Shown here piece after piece: positions 25,081 through 32,986 of a stretch of 50,286 bases of DNA. Each line of letters starts with the position of its first letter. Position 1 is the first letter of the stretch. The position numbers and the translations under genes were made by a program. The DNA is from Alphaproteobacteria bacterium (GTDB lineage Bacteria; Pseudomonadota; Alphaproteobacteria; Geminicoccales; Geminicoccaceae). The notes under the pieces were generated by a model. That model worked only from the letters and a program-made list of their open reading frames with translations. It was not told where the DNA came from and made no database searches. The stretch spans positions 1-50,286 of the forward strand of contig JALUAG010000058.1 of NCBI GenBank assembly GCA_027045875.1, read 5' to 3'.

Positions 25081-25923
25081 CTAGTTGCCGCCGGGCTCGG
25101 CGGCCGGCGCCGCCGGGGCGAAGCTCTCGTCGATGACGATCTCGGCCTTCGACCGCGCTTCGTCGAGATAGGCCATGATGGCCTCGCGGGCGACCTGCTC
25201 GCGGATCCGGTTCTCCACCTCCTCGAAGCTCGGCACGTTCCGGCGCTTGTCCTCCAGCCGGATGACGTGCCAGCCGAAGCGGGTCTGGACGGGATCCTTC
25301 GTATAGGTGCCGGGCTCGAGGGCGAAGGCCACCTCGGCGAACTCGGGCACCAGCGCCTCCTTGCGGAGGTAGCCGAGGTCACCCCCCTGCGGCCCCGAGG
25401 GGCCGGTGGAGCGCTCCTTCGCGAGGGCCGCGAAATCGGCGCCCGCATTGAGCTCCTCGATGACGGCGCGGGCGTCCGCCTCGGATTCGAGGAGGATGTG
25501 GGAGATGCGCGCCTCCTCGACGGCGAAATCGGGCTGCGCTTTCATCTCCTCGTAGACCGCCCGCAGCCGCTCGTCGGTGGAGGCCTCCTCGATCACCTGC
25601 TCGAGGAGCGCCGCCCGCATCACCCGCGCCCGGGCGCGGGCGAGCTCGCGCGCCACCCGCTCGTCCCGGTCGAGCTCGCGCCGTTCCGCCTCGGCGCGCA
25701 GCAGCTCGTCGTCGATCAGCCGCTCGCGCAGGGGAACGAGCAGCGCTTCCCTGGGAAGCTGGCGGTACTGTTCGGGCAGTTCGGCGTAGGCCGCGTCGAG
25801 GTCGCTTTCGCGGATGGCGACGCCGTTCACTTCGGCGATGACGGGATCCCCGGTCTTCTCCTGGGCGAAGACCGGGGGCGCCGCGAACAACAGGGTCGCG
25901 AGCAGGGGCAGCGAGAGGCGCAT
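25081..25923 (-). CDS. Periplasmic parvulin-type peptidyl-prolyl isomerase
   Basis: A 280-residue protein. Signal peptide MRLSLPLLATLLFAAPPVFA is followed by Gln. A helical SurA-N-like segment (about 25-120: VIAEVNGVAIRESDLDAAYAELP) precedes a parvulin domain (about 135-235: RISHILLESEADARAVIEEL, GPSGPQGGDLGYL, TRFGWHVIRLEDKR). It should assist folding of exported proteins. The ATG has AAGGAG at good spacing. The gap to argJ is 12 bases, so they likely share a transcript. The C-terminus ends in an Ala/Pro tail. SurA or PrsA identity cannot be assigned because only one parvulin domain is present. Confidence 0.92.
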   Translation of the reverse strand: MRLSLPLLATLLFAAPPVFAQEKTGDPVIAEVNGVAIRESDLDAAYAELPEQYRQLPREALLVPLRERLIDDELLRAEAERRELDRDERVARELARARARVMRAALLEQVIEEASTDERLRAVYEEMKAQPDFAVEEARISHILLESEADARAVIEELNAGADFAALAKERSTGPSGPQGGDLGYLRKEALVPEFAEVAFALEPGTYTKDPVQTRFGWHVIRLEDKRRNVPSFEEVENRIREQVAREAIMAYLDEARSKAEIVIDESFAPAAPAAEPGGN

Positions 25924-26023
25924 CGATATCTCCTTCGGAACGGCGCTCGGCGCGTATTGAGGCACAGAAACCCCGCCCCCACAAGCGGCGGATGACGGCC
26001 TGCGGCGGCTCCGGACCGCGCCT

Positions 26024-27493
26024 TCATTCTCCGAGCCGGAAGGTGCAGTCGAGCGCACCTTCCTTGAGCACGCGCCGCTGTGCGGAATTGTCCCGACGGG
26101 CACTGAGCGCGCCGAGCGCATAGGTATAGAGGGCGGCGGGCACGAAGGTCACCGCGTGGCGGGTGGGGAGCCGGCCGCGTCGGCAGTGCCCCTTCGTCGT
26201 GACGCCGAGGACGAGGCCGGGATAGCGGGCGGCGAATTCGGCCAACGCGGCGAGTTCCCCACGGCGGGACACCGCACGATCGGTCCATTTGACCTCCACC
26301 GCCCAGCTCGGGCGCTGGCTCGCGGGCTCGAGTCGCAGGATGTCGACCTCCCCGTCCCTCCATCGCGCGTAGTGAATCTGCGAACGATCGGGGAGATGGA
26401 GGAATTGGGCGAGAACCGCGCTCTCCACCACCGTTCCGAATCGGGCGTCCTCGGGCGTCGTCGGTGCGAACAGGGCCGCCCGCATCGACGGATTGACGAG
26501 GTGGACCTTGAAGCCACGCTCGCGCCGGAAGCGGCGCGCGTTCGCGTCGACCCGCCGCAGACGGTACACGAGGAAGGCCGTTTCCAGATACTCGAGGTAC
26601 CGCTTGATGGTCGGTTTCGCGACACCGGCGTTACTCGCCAGATCCTCGAGGCTCACCTCCTGCCCGGTGTTGTAGGCGAGCACCGAGAACAGGCGGTTGA
26701 GCCCGGGGATGTTGCTTATGCCGTAGAGAACCGGAAGGTCGCGCAGCAGGACCTTGTCGACGATGTCTCGGCCCACGAACTGGCGGAAACCGGCGCGCAC
26801 CTCGTCGACCAGAATGGCCTCGGGATAACCGCCGTAGTTGAGGTATTCGACGAAGCAGCGATTGAGGCGGGCGATGTCAGGGCAGGCGAACATCGGCGGC
26901 TGGCGATCGGCCTCCTCCCGGACGACGGCCTCGTCGCGGAACGTCAGGAATTCGGCGAACGTCAGCGGCGGCAGAAGGAAGTCCGTAAAACGCCCGGCGC
27001 CGCTCTCGGTGCTGGCGCGCTGTAAGGCCGCACCGGCCGAGCCGCTGACGACGAACCGCGTGTGCGGAAAGCGGTCGACCAGGACCTTGAGATGCCGTTC
27101 CCAGTCACGGAGGTACTGGACCTCGTCGAAGACGACGAGACGGGAAGCGGTGGGATCGTGGGGCCGGGCCTCGGCGAACAGGCGCAGGAGCTCGTCCAGC
27201 GAGAGGTCCGCGTAGGTCGGGGTGTCCAGCGAGGCGAAGAGGACCTCGGGAAAGCGGCGGTCCCGCACGCACTCGCCGATGAATTGCATGAGCAATGTCG
27301 TCTTGCCCACGCGTCGGGCACCGAGAAGCACGACCGCGCGGCGCACCGGCCCGAGCACGAGGTTGCGGAAGGCGTCGTAGAAGGCGCGGCGACGCCAGGA
27401 GAGCGGTGGCTCCGACGGATCCGGTTCGCGGCGCCACCACGGATTGTCTTCGCCCATGCGGGCGAGGATGTCTTCACGTCCGATCGATAGCAT
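26024..27493 (-). CDS. AAA ATPase with DUF4143 (PD-(D/E)XK nuclease-like) domain
   Basis: A 489-residue protein. Walker A is GARRVGKTTLL (residues 58-68) and Walker B is RLVVFDEVQYL (near 117-127). A winged-helix segment follows, SLEDLASNAGVAKPTIKRY, and then the DUF4143 domain with a nuclease-like signature: GTVVESAV, WRDGEVDILRL and SWAVEVKW. Genes of this family are scattered among genomes, often as single mobile cargo; roles in defence or regulation have been proposed but are unsettled. It is a lone gene between the parvulin gene and mntR. The ribosome site is weak, and a palindrome centred about 25 bases upstream of the ATG probably controls it. Confidence 0.9.
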   Translation of the reverse strand: MLSIGREDILARMGEDNPWWRREPDPSEPPLSWRRRAFYDAFRNLVLGPVRRAVVLLGARRVGKTTLLMQFIGECVRDRRFPEVLFASLDTPTYADLSLDELLRLFAEARPHDPTASRLVVFDEVQYLRDWERHLKVLVDRFPHTRFVVSGSAGAALQRASTESGAGRFTDFLLPPLTFAEFLTFRDEAVVREEADRQPPMFACPDIARLNRCFVEYLNYGGYPEAILVDEVRAGFRQFVGRDIVDKVLLRDLPVLYGISNIPGLNRLFSVLAYNTGQEVSLEDLASNAGVAKPTIKRYLEYLETAFLVYRLRRVDANARRFRRERGFKVHLVNPSMRAALFAPTTPEDARFGTVVESAVLAQFLHLPDRSQIHYARWRDGEVDILRLEPASQRPSWAVEVKWTDRAVSRRGELAALAEFAARYPGLVLGVTTKGHCRRGRLPTRHAVTFVPAALYTYALGALSARRDNSAQRRVLKEGALDCTFRLGE

Positions 27494-27506
27494 CGCCGGC
27501 TCACGA

Positions 27507-27530
27507 ATAGTGAAAGTACGCTTTCACTAT
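27507..27530. promoter_or_regulatory. Palindromic operator candidate upstream of the DUF4143 ATPase
   Basis: An inverted repeat with 10-base perfect arms (ATAGTGAAAG and CTTTCACTAT) around TACG. It lies 14 bases before the ATG of the DUF4143 gene and is the only such AT-rich dyad nearby. A repressor bound here would block transcription or ribosome access. The protein's own winged-helix segment makes self-regulation plausible. Confidence 0.6.
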
Positions 27531-27623
27531 CGGTGGAGGCGGCGGGAAAGCAAGGAGAATCAAGGGTTCGCGGGCAGCGTTTTGTGACATGGCGGGCGCG
27601 GATCGGAGGATGCGCAGCGGCGC

Positions 27624-28106
27624 TCAGCCTCGGCGCCGTTCCTCCAGCAGGCGCTCGAAGGCCTCCAGGGTCTCGGGGCTGCAATAGTGTTCGATGCCCT
27701 CGGCGTCGCTGCGGGCCACCTCTTCGGGCACGCCCAGCGCGCGCAGGAAGTCCACCACGATCCGGTGGCGACGGCGGCAGGCGCGGGCCAGCCGCCAGCC
27801 CTCCTCGGTGAGGAAGATCGCCCGGTAGGGTTCGGCGGTGACCAGCCCCATCTCCCTCAGCCGGGCGATCATCTTGGTCACCGTGGCGGGGGTGACGCCG
27901 AGCCGGCGCACGATGTCCACCGCGCGGGCCTCGCCGCACTGCTCGAACAGGTCGGCGATCAGTTCGACATAGTCCTCGACCACGGCGCTTTCCTTGGCGC
28001 GCCGCGTCCGCCGATGGTGGCGTGCCTGCTGGTCGGGCGTCACCTCGGCCGAGATGCCGCCCACGGGCCGGACCCGATCGCGAGGCCGCGGGCCGCTGCC
28101 TGACAT
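27624..28106 (-). CDS. mntR: Manganese-responsive DtxR-family regulator MntR
   Basis: A 160-residue regulator. The N-terminus RRAKESAVVEDYVELIADLF and helix-turn-helix ARAVDIVRRLGVTPATVTKMI belong to MntR. The C-terminal metal site is kept: RRRHRIVVDFL with the His, and DAEGIEHYCSPETL with the Glu, Glu and His ligands of the known Mn2+ sites. It should bind DNA with Mn2+ and shut down manganese uptake. A basic N-terminal extension of about 35 residues is present. It lies after the ZIP transporter and the copper oxidase in the same direction (94-base gap), which suggests that these are its targets or operon partners. Confidence 0.88.
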   Translation of the reverse strand: MSGSGPRPRDRVRPVGGISAEVTPDQQARHHRRTRRAKESAVVEDYVELIADLFEQCGEARAVDIVRRLGVTPATVTKMIARLREMGLVTAEPYRAIFLTEEGWRLARACRRRHRIVVDFLRALGVPEEVARSDAEGIEHYCSPETLEAFERLLEERRRG

Positions 28107-28200
28107 TCGCTTTCCCCGCTTCGCCGCCGCGGTCGGCGACGGACGCTCCCGCTTTGGCGCAGGCCGCCGGTGCCGTCAACCGGCGCTGCGGGCGGGAGCT

Positions 28201-29355
28201 TCAGAGGGTCACGAGCAGGGCGGTGCCGTACATGATGCCGACGCCGCTCGCGAAGCCGGCGGCGTTGCGCGGGTTCAGCCAGGTGGCGCCTTCGCGGCGG
28301 GCCAGACGGTGGATGTAGACGACGAGCTCGACCACCACCTGCAGGATGGCACCCGCCGCGACGCCGAAACAGACCGCGATCCAGAAGGGGGTGACGGCGA
28401 AGGCGCCGGCCCAGGTGCCCGGCACCGTGGGCAGGCCGGCGAGGGCGACGAGGGCCAGGAACAGCCACGCCTTCGGCCGGTGACCCACGAGCGGGGCGGC
28501 GATGCCGATGCCCTCGGTGAAGTTGTGGAGCATGAAGCCGACCACCAGGAAGGAGGCGAGCGCCACCTCGCCCGCCGAAAAGGCGGCGCCGATGGCGAGA
28601 CCTTCGCCCAGATTGTGCAGACCGATGCCGAGCGCGACGAAGAAGGCGAGCCGTCGCCCCTCGGGCGCGCCCCCGGTCCATCGCCCGGCGAGCAGCAGGG
28701 CCAGGGTGGTGAGGAGCGCCACCAGCCAGAACACCTCCCGCGCTCCCAGCGCCGAGGGAGCCGAGGCCGCCGCGTCCAGGCCCTCGACGACGGTGTCGAG
28801 CAGCAGGAAAAGCAGCAGACCGACGGTCAGCGACAGCAGGAACCCGAGGTTGCTTCGGCCCATGCCGGCGAGGGCGGGGTAGAAGAGGGTGCCGAGACCC
28901 ACCGGAACGACGCCGACCAGGAGGCCGATCAGCGCGTAGGCGGCGAGGCGGACGGGATCGACGGTCGGCGTCGCCACCGCCACCTCGATGGTGTGGGGGA
29001 TGGTGATGCCGGTGGCGGTGACGAAGACGAGCTCGTGCACCGCACCCTCCATCCAGGGATAGGGGATGCGGATCACGGCGGTGCCGAGGCGCGGTATCGG
29101 CCCCGGCGGGATCGTTTCGAAGCGCCAGTAGGCGCCGTCCACCTGGACCTGGGCGATGCTCACGGGCTGGCTGCCGTCGCCCCGCAGACGCACGGTGATG
29201 CCGCCGGAATCAAGCTCCACCCGTTCGACGGTGACGGCCTCGATGGGCGGTACGTCGCGGGTGAGAAAGTCGAGCGGGCGGAGCCACAGGATCGCCGCCG
29301 CGATGCCGAGCAGCAGCAGGAAGGCGGCGGAGGCGAGGGCGCGCGAGCGGATCAC
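28201..29355 (-). CDS. ZIP family metal transporter
   Basis: A 384-residue membrane protein. The first segment (about residues 5-25) is followed by a 100-residue extracytoplasmic beta-rich domain (VERVELDSGGITVRL, WRFETIPPGPIPRLGTAVI), then about eight more membrane segments. The ZIP metal site appears as HNLGEGLAIG and HNFTEGIGIAAPLVGH, both with the His and Glu of the binuclear site. ZIP proteins move Zn2+, Fe2+ or Mn2+ into the cytoplasm. The GTG at 29355 overlaps the oxidase stop (GTGA), so it is coupled to the oxidase gene. Adjacent MntR favours manganese or iron; the N-terminal domain is unusual for a ZIP. Confidence 0.85.
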   Translation of the reverse strand: MIRSRALASAAFLLLLGIAAAILWLRPLDFLTRDVPPIEAVTVERVELDSGGITVRLRGDGSQPVSIAQVQVDGAYWRFETIPPGPIPRLGTAVIRIPYPWMEGAVHELVFVTATGITIPHTIEVAVATPTVDPVRLAAYALIGLLVGVVPVGLGTLFYPALAGMGRSNLGFLLSLTVGLLLFLLLDTVVEGLDAAASAPSALGAREVFWLVALLTTLALLLAGRWTGGAPEGRRLAFFVALGIGLHNLGEGLAIGAAFSAGEVALASFLVVGFMLHNFTEGIGIAAPLVGHRPKAWLFLALVALAGLPTVPGTWAGAFAVTPFWIAVCFGVAAGAILQVVVELVVYIHRLARREGATWLNPRNAAGFASGVGIMYGTALLVTL

Positions 29356-30491
29356 GGCCCGTCCCCGACCTCGAAGAAGCCCATCCAGCCGAGCTCGGTG
29401 AACTCGGCCTGGTGGGCATGGAACATGTAGCGGCCGGGTTCGTGGTCCCGGAAATGGAACTCGAGGATGCCCCGCTGTGCCTGGCACTGCATGATCGTGT
29501 CGACCACGGGAAGGGTCGGCACGAGCGTCGTGCCGTGGTCGTAGTAGTCGAAGAAATTGCCGTGCAGATGGAAGGAGTTGATCGGATCGAACTCGGTCAC
29601 GTTGACGAGGTAGATGCGCACCGGCCGGCGGCGGTCGATGCGGATCGGGCGGTCGGCGAAGGCGAAGGCGACGGTGTTGACGGCGTAGAACTCGTTTTCC
29701 TGGTCGAAGTCGGTATCGAAGCCGTTCATCACCATCACGAATTCCTGCCATTCGGCGTTCTCGGGCGTGCCCAGGAGACGCGAACGCGCCACCGCTTCCT
29801 GGCCGGGATGCCGCTCGGGATCGGGATCGACGATGAAGGCGCCATAGAGCCCCCGGTGCAGGTGATGTTTCAGGGGCAGCGAATGGCAATGATAGAGATG
29901 GCAGCCGAAGGGCCTCGCCTCGAACTCGTAGGTGAAGCTCTCGCCGGGGAAGACCTCGCCGGCTCCGGGAATGCCGTCCATGCGGGCCGAATGGATGCCG
30001 TGGAAGTGCATGGTGTGGGGCATGGTGCCGGCGTTGGAGAAGCGGATCCGCACGAGATCGCCCTCGGTGGCGCGGAGCGTCGGGCCGGGCACCCGTCCGT
30101 TGTAGGTCCAGGCGGGAAAACGCACGCCCGGTGCGATCTCGATCTCCCGGTCCACCGCCACCACCTCGTACTCCCGCAGCCGGCGTCCGTCGGGCAGCCG
30201 GGACACGGTACCGGTGTCGAAGTCGGTCAGGAGCGCGTACGGATCGAAGCCGTTGGCGGCGTGATCGACCTCGCCGACGGTTCCGAGCCCGGTGTGGTCG
30301 GGAGCCGGCCCGTCGCCGGCGGGCGGCTCGGCCGCTGCCGCCGCGCGGCCCGCAGGCGGGAAGGTGCCGGTGCCGAAGCCCGCGAGGAGCCCGGCCAGCA
30401 ACGATCCCGGTCCTGCCGTAACCAGCGTGCGCCGGCGAAGACGCGGCAGGCGGAGCCCGGAAAACGCGAATCCGTCCGTTCGTCGAACCAT
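29352..30491 (-). CDS. Tat-exported two-domain multicopper oxidase
   Basis: A 379-residue protein. A twin-arginine signal (LPRLRRRTLVTAGPGSLL) ends near residue 45. Two cupredoxin domains follow. The first carries TMPHTMHFHGIHS and the Cys-containing FGCHLYHCHSLPLKHHL; the second carries NSFHLHGNFFDYYDHG and YMFHAHQAEFTELGW, which has no Cys. So the blue type 1 copper site is in domain 1 only, as in some two-domain oxidases. It should oxidise a metal ion or phenol with oxygen in the periplasm. It starts the oxidase-ZIP-MntR unit. ATG 30491 is preceded by a GTG in frame, either of which could start. The substrate is not known; Mn(II), Fe(II) and Cu(I) are possible. Confidence 0.85.
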   Translation of the reverse strand: MVRRTDGFAFSGLRLPRLRRRTLVTAGPGSLLAGLLAGFGTGTFPPAGRAAAAAEPPAGDGPAPDHTGLGTVGEVDHAANGFDPYALLTDFDTGTVSRLPDGRRLREYEVVAVDREIEIAPGVRFPAWTYNGRVPGPTLRATEGDLVRIRFSNAGTMPHTMHFHGIHSARMDGIPGAGEVFPGESFTYEFEARPFGCHLYHCHSLPLKHHLHRGLYGAFIVDPDPERHPGQEAVARSRLLGTPENAEWQEFVMVMNGFDTDFDQENEFYAVNTVAFAFADRPIRIDRRRPVRIYLVNVTEFDPINSFHLHGNFFDYYDHGTTLVPTLPVVDTIMQCQAQRGILEFHFRDHEPGRYMFHAHQAEFTELGWMGFFEVGDGP

Positions 30492-30518
30492 CACACCGCA
30501 CCGCCTGGAAGTGGCAGA

Positions 30519-30546
30519 AGTTTAGCCGTCACCAATTTTATGTCAA
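30519..30546 (-). promoter_or_regulatory. Sigma70-type promoter of the oxidase-ZIP-mntR unit
   Basis: On the minus strand, TTGACA (30546-30541) is followed after 16 bases by TAAACT (30524-30519), about 28 bases before the ATG. The -35 is perfect. The AT-rich stretch around it contains the short dyad ATGT-CA-ACAT (plus strand 30540-30549), which could bind a metal regulator such as MntR. Confidence 0.5.
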
Positions 30547-30670
30547 CATGCTGAATTTCTGGGCGGGGGCGTCGGTCGCGCGCCCGCCGGGCCGCGGGCG
30601 TGGACAGGGGGGCGCGGTGCCAATAGGTTCCGAAAGGCGCCGCGCCGGATGCGCGGGAAAGGGGGGAACC

Positions 30671-31465
30671 GTGCGAAAGAACCGCCTGCGGGAGCGGTGG
30701 GCCGAAGGGCGGAAGACCGTCAACGGCTGGCTCGCCGTACCGAGCGCCTTCAGCGCCGAACTCATGGCCCACCAGGGCTGGGACAGCCTCACCGTGGACA
30801 TGCAGCACGGCATCGTCGACTACCAGGCGGCGGTGACCATGCTGCAGGCGATCTCCACCACCGGGGCGGTGCCGATGGTGCGGGTCCCCTGGCGGGAGCC
30901 CGGCATCGTCATGAAGATGCTGGACGCCGGTGCCTACGGCATCGTCTGTCCGATGGTCAACGATCGCCGGGAGGCCGAGGAGCTCGTCTCCTTCGGCCGC
31001 TACGCGCCGGCCGGCAGGCGCAGCTTCGGGCCGATCCGCGCCCAGCTCTACGGCGGCGCCGACTATCCCCGGCACGCGAACGAGGAGATCCTGCTGATCG
31101 CGATGATCGAGACCGCCGAGGCGCTGGCCAACCTCGACGAGATCCTGGCCGTCGAGGGACTCGACGCGGTCTATGTCGGCCCCGCCGATCTGGCGCTGTC
31201 GCTGGGCTGCACGCCGGGCTTCGATCCCACCGAGCCGCGGGTGCTCGACGCGATCGGCGAGATCCTCGACAAGGCCAAGGCGCACGGTCGCTTCGCCGGC
31301 ATCCACTGCGGCTCGCCCGATTTCGCGCGGCGCATGTGGGCGCGGGGGTTCGATTTCGTGACCCTGCTCTCGGACGCCCGGCTGATGGCCATGAAGGCGG
31401 GGGAGGTCCTGAACGCGGTGCGTGCGGCCGAGGGCAACGGCGAGGCCGGCGGCGGCAGCTACTGA
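30671..31465 (+). CDS. HpcH/HpaI family aldolase (2,4-dihydroxyhept-2-ene-1,7-dioate type)
   Basis: A 264-residue TIM-barrel aldolase. Signature pieces are SLTVDMQHGIVDYQAAVTML with the active-site His, PMVRVPWREPG, GAYGIVCPMVNDRREAEE, LLIAMIETAEALANLDEI with the metal-binding Glu, and VYVGPADLALSLGC with the metal-binding Asp. The reaction is reversible cleavage of a 4-hydroxy-2-keto acid to pyruvate and an aldehyde. GTG at 30671 after GGGGGGAACC is taken as start; an in-frame extension to 30548 is low-complexity. It is divergent from the multicopper oxidase and 42 bases ahead of an oxidoreductase, probably as one unit. Confidence 0.9.
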   Translation: MRKNRLRERWAEGRKTVNGWLAVPSAFSAELMAHQGWDSLTVDMQHGIVDYQAAVTMLQAISTTGAVPMVRVPWREPGIVMKMLDAGAYGIVCPMVNDRREAEELVSFGRYAPAGRRSFGPIRAQLYGGADYPRHANEEILLIAMIETAEALANLDEILAVEGLDAVYVGPADLALSLGCTPGFDPTEPRVLDAIGEILDKAKAHGRFAGIHCGSPDFARRMWARGFDFVTLLSDARLMAMKAGEVLNAVRAAEGNGEAGGGSY

Positions 31466-31507
31466 CACGACGGGCGAGGACGGTTTCGGGCGGGGAGCGA
31501 GGCGGCG

Positions 31508-32659
31508 ATGAGGGAGATCGGCATCGGCATCATCGGCACGGGCTTCATGGGTACGGCCCACGCCCTGGCGCTCGCCACCGCGGCCCGTCTCTTCGACCTG
31601 CCGGCCCGCCCGCGCTTCGAGATGGTGGTCGATCCCGACCCGGCGCGCGCCGAGACCCTGGCCCGGCGGTTCGGCTTCGCTCGCCACCACACCGACTGGC
31701 GGGCGCTGGTCGAGGATCCGGCGGTGGACCTCGTCTCCGTGACGACGCCCAACCATCTCCACGCGCCCATGTCCCTCGCCGCCATCGCCGCCGGCAAGGC
31801 CGTGTGGTGCGAAAAGCCCCTGGCCCCCACCACCCGCGAGGCGGTGGCGATGGCCCGGGCGGCGGAGGAAGCCCGCGTCGCCACCGCGGTCGGCTTCAAC
31901 TATCTCAAGAACCCGCTCGTGCGCTTCGCCCGCGAGCTCCTGGCCGCCGGCGAGATCGGCGAGATCTGGAGCTTCCGCGGCATCCACGCCGAGGACTACA
32001 TGGCCGATCCGGAGCTGCCCTGGAGCTGGCGCCTGGATCCGGTGGCGGGGGGCGGCGTGGTGGCCGATCTCGGCAGTCACATCGTCGCCCTGGCGCGCTT
32101 TCTGGTCGGCGAGATCGCGGAAGTGAACGGCGATCTTTCGACGGTCGTCGGCGAGCGGCCGAAGGCGCCGGGCGCCGCCGAACGCGTGCCCGTCGAGGTG
32201 GACGACGTGGCGCGCGCGCTCCTGCGCTTTTCCTCGGGCGCCGGGGGCAGCATCGAGGCGAGCTGGGTCGCCGCCGGCCGCAAGATGCATCTCGCCTTCG
32301 AGGTCACGGGCTCGCGGGGGGCGCTGCGGCTCGACATGGAACGGCTCAACGAGCTGCACCTCTTCGTGCGGGGCGGGCCCGCCGGCCGCGAGGGCTTCGT
32401 CGAGATCCCGGCCGGCCCGGACCACCCCGACTACGCCGCCTTCTGTCCGGCGCCGGGCCATCAGATCGGCTTCAACGACATGAAGGCCATCGAGGCCCGC
32501 TACGTGGTCGAGGCGGTGGCCGGCGGCCGCCCCTTCACCCCCGACTTCGGCGAGGCGGCGGCGGTGCAGGCGGTGATCGACGCGATCCGCCTGTCGGCGC
32601 GCGAGGGCGGCTGGCGGCGTCCCGCCGAGCTGCTTTACGAAGCCGGCGGCAGCCCGTAG
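31508..32659 (+). CDS. Gfo/Idh/MocA family oxidoreductase
   Basis: A 383-residue NAD(P)-dependent dehydrogenase. The Rossmann motif GIGIIGTGFMGTAHA opens the protein and the active-site Lys lies in VWCEKPLAPTTREA. The C-terminal alpha/beta domain starts near GFNYLKNPLVRFARELL and contains GVVADLGSHIVALARFL. Such enzymes oxidise or reduce the C2 or other hydroxyl of sugars, inositols and sugar acids. It follows the aldolase by 42 bases. The C-terminal GHQIGFNDMKAIEARYVVEAV is typical of MocA/glucose-fructose oxidoreductase-like members. The precise substrate cannot be named. Confidence 0.9.
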   Translation: MREIGIGIIGTGFMGTAHALALATAARLFDLPARPRFEMVVDPDPARAETLARRFGFARHHTDWRALVEDPAVDLVSVTTPNHLHAPMSLAAIAAGKAVWCEKPLAPTTREAVAMARAAEEARVATAVGFNYLKNPLVRFARELLAAGEIGEIWSFRGIHAEDYMADPELPWSWRLDPVAGGGVVADLGSHIVALARFLVGEIAEVNGDLSTVVGERPKAPGAAERVPVEVDDVARALLRFSSGAGGSIEASWVAAGRKMHLAFEVTGSRGALRLDMERLNELHLFVRGGPAGREGFVEIPAGPDHPDYAAFCPAPGHQIGFNDMKAIEARYVVEAVAGGRPFTPDFGEAAAVQAVIDAIRLSAREGGWRRPAELLYEAGGSP

Positions 32660-32724
32660 ATCGGGCGCGGAGCGGTCCGGAAGAGGCCGCGGGATCCCCA
32701 TTCCGACCGACCGGAGACGACCCC

Positions 32725-32964
32725 ATGACCGAGCCCAAGATCGCCCGGAAGGCGCCCTATGCCGTCGCCCTCGAGGCGGGGAAGAAATACGCCTGGTGCC
32801 GTTGCGGGCTCAGCCAGAAGCAGCCCTTTTGCGACGGCAGCCACAAGGAAACCGACATGAAGCCCTTGGTGTTCGTCGCCGAGAAGAGCGAGACCGCCTA
32901 CCTCTGCGGCTGCAAGCGGACGAACAACGCCCCCTTCTGCGACGGCACGCACAAGACCCTCTAG
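32725..32964 (+). CDS. Small protein with two CDGSH iron-sulfur motifs
   Basis: A 79-residue protein made of two CDGSH-type motifs. The first has Cys25, Cys27, Cys36 and His40 (CRCGLSQKQPFCDGSH). The second has Cys61, Cys63, Cys72 and His76 (CGCKRTNNAPFCDGTH). Each would bind one 2Fe-2S cluster with three Cys and one His, as in mitoNEET-like proteins. There is no signal or membrane segment. It follows the Gfo/Idh/MocA gene by 65 bases, starting ATGACCGAG after CCGGAGACGACCCC, and is convergent with an SDR gene. It is probably an electron-transfer or cluster-carrying protein; partner unknown. Confidence 0.93.
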   Translation: MTEPKIARKAPYAVALEAGKKYAWCRCGLSQKQPFCDGSHKETDMKPLVFVAEKSETAYLCGCKRTNNAPFCDGTHKTL

Positions 32965-32986
32965 CAGGAGACGGCGGCGCGGCGGG

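Noticed and set aside
27509-27620. DUF4143 gene and palindrome as part of an insertion sequence
   Set aside because: No transposase, terminal inverted repeats or target duplication are visible around 26024-27530.
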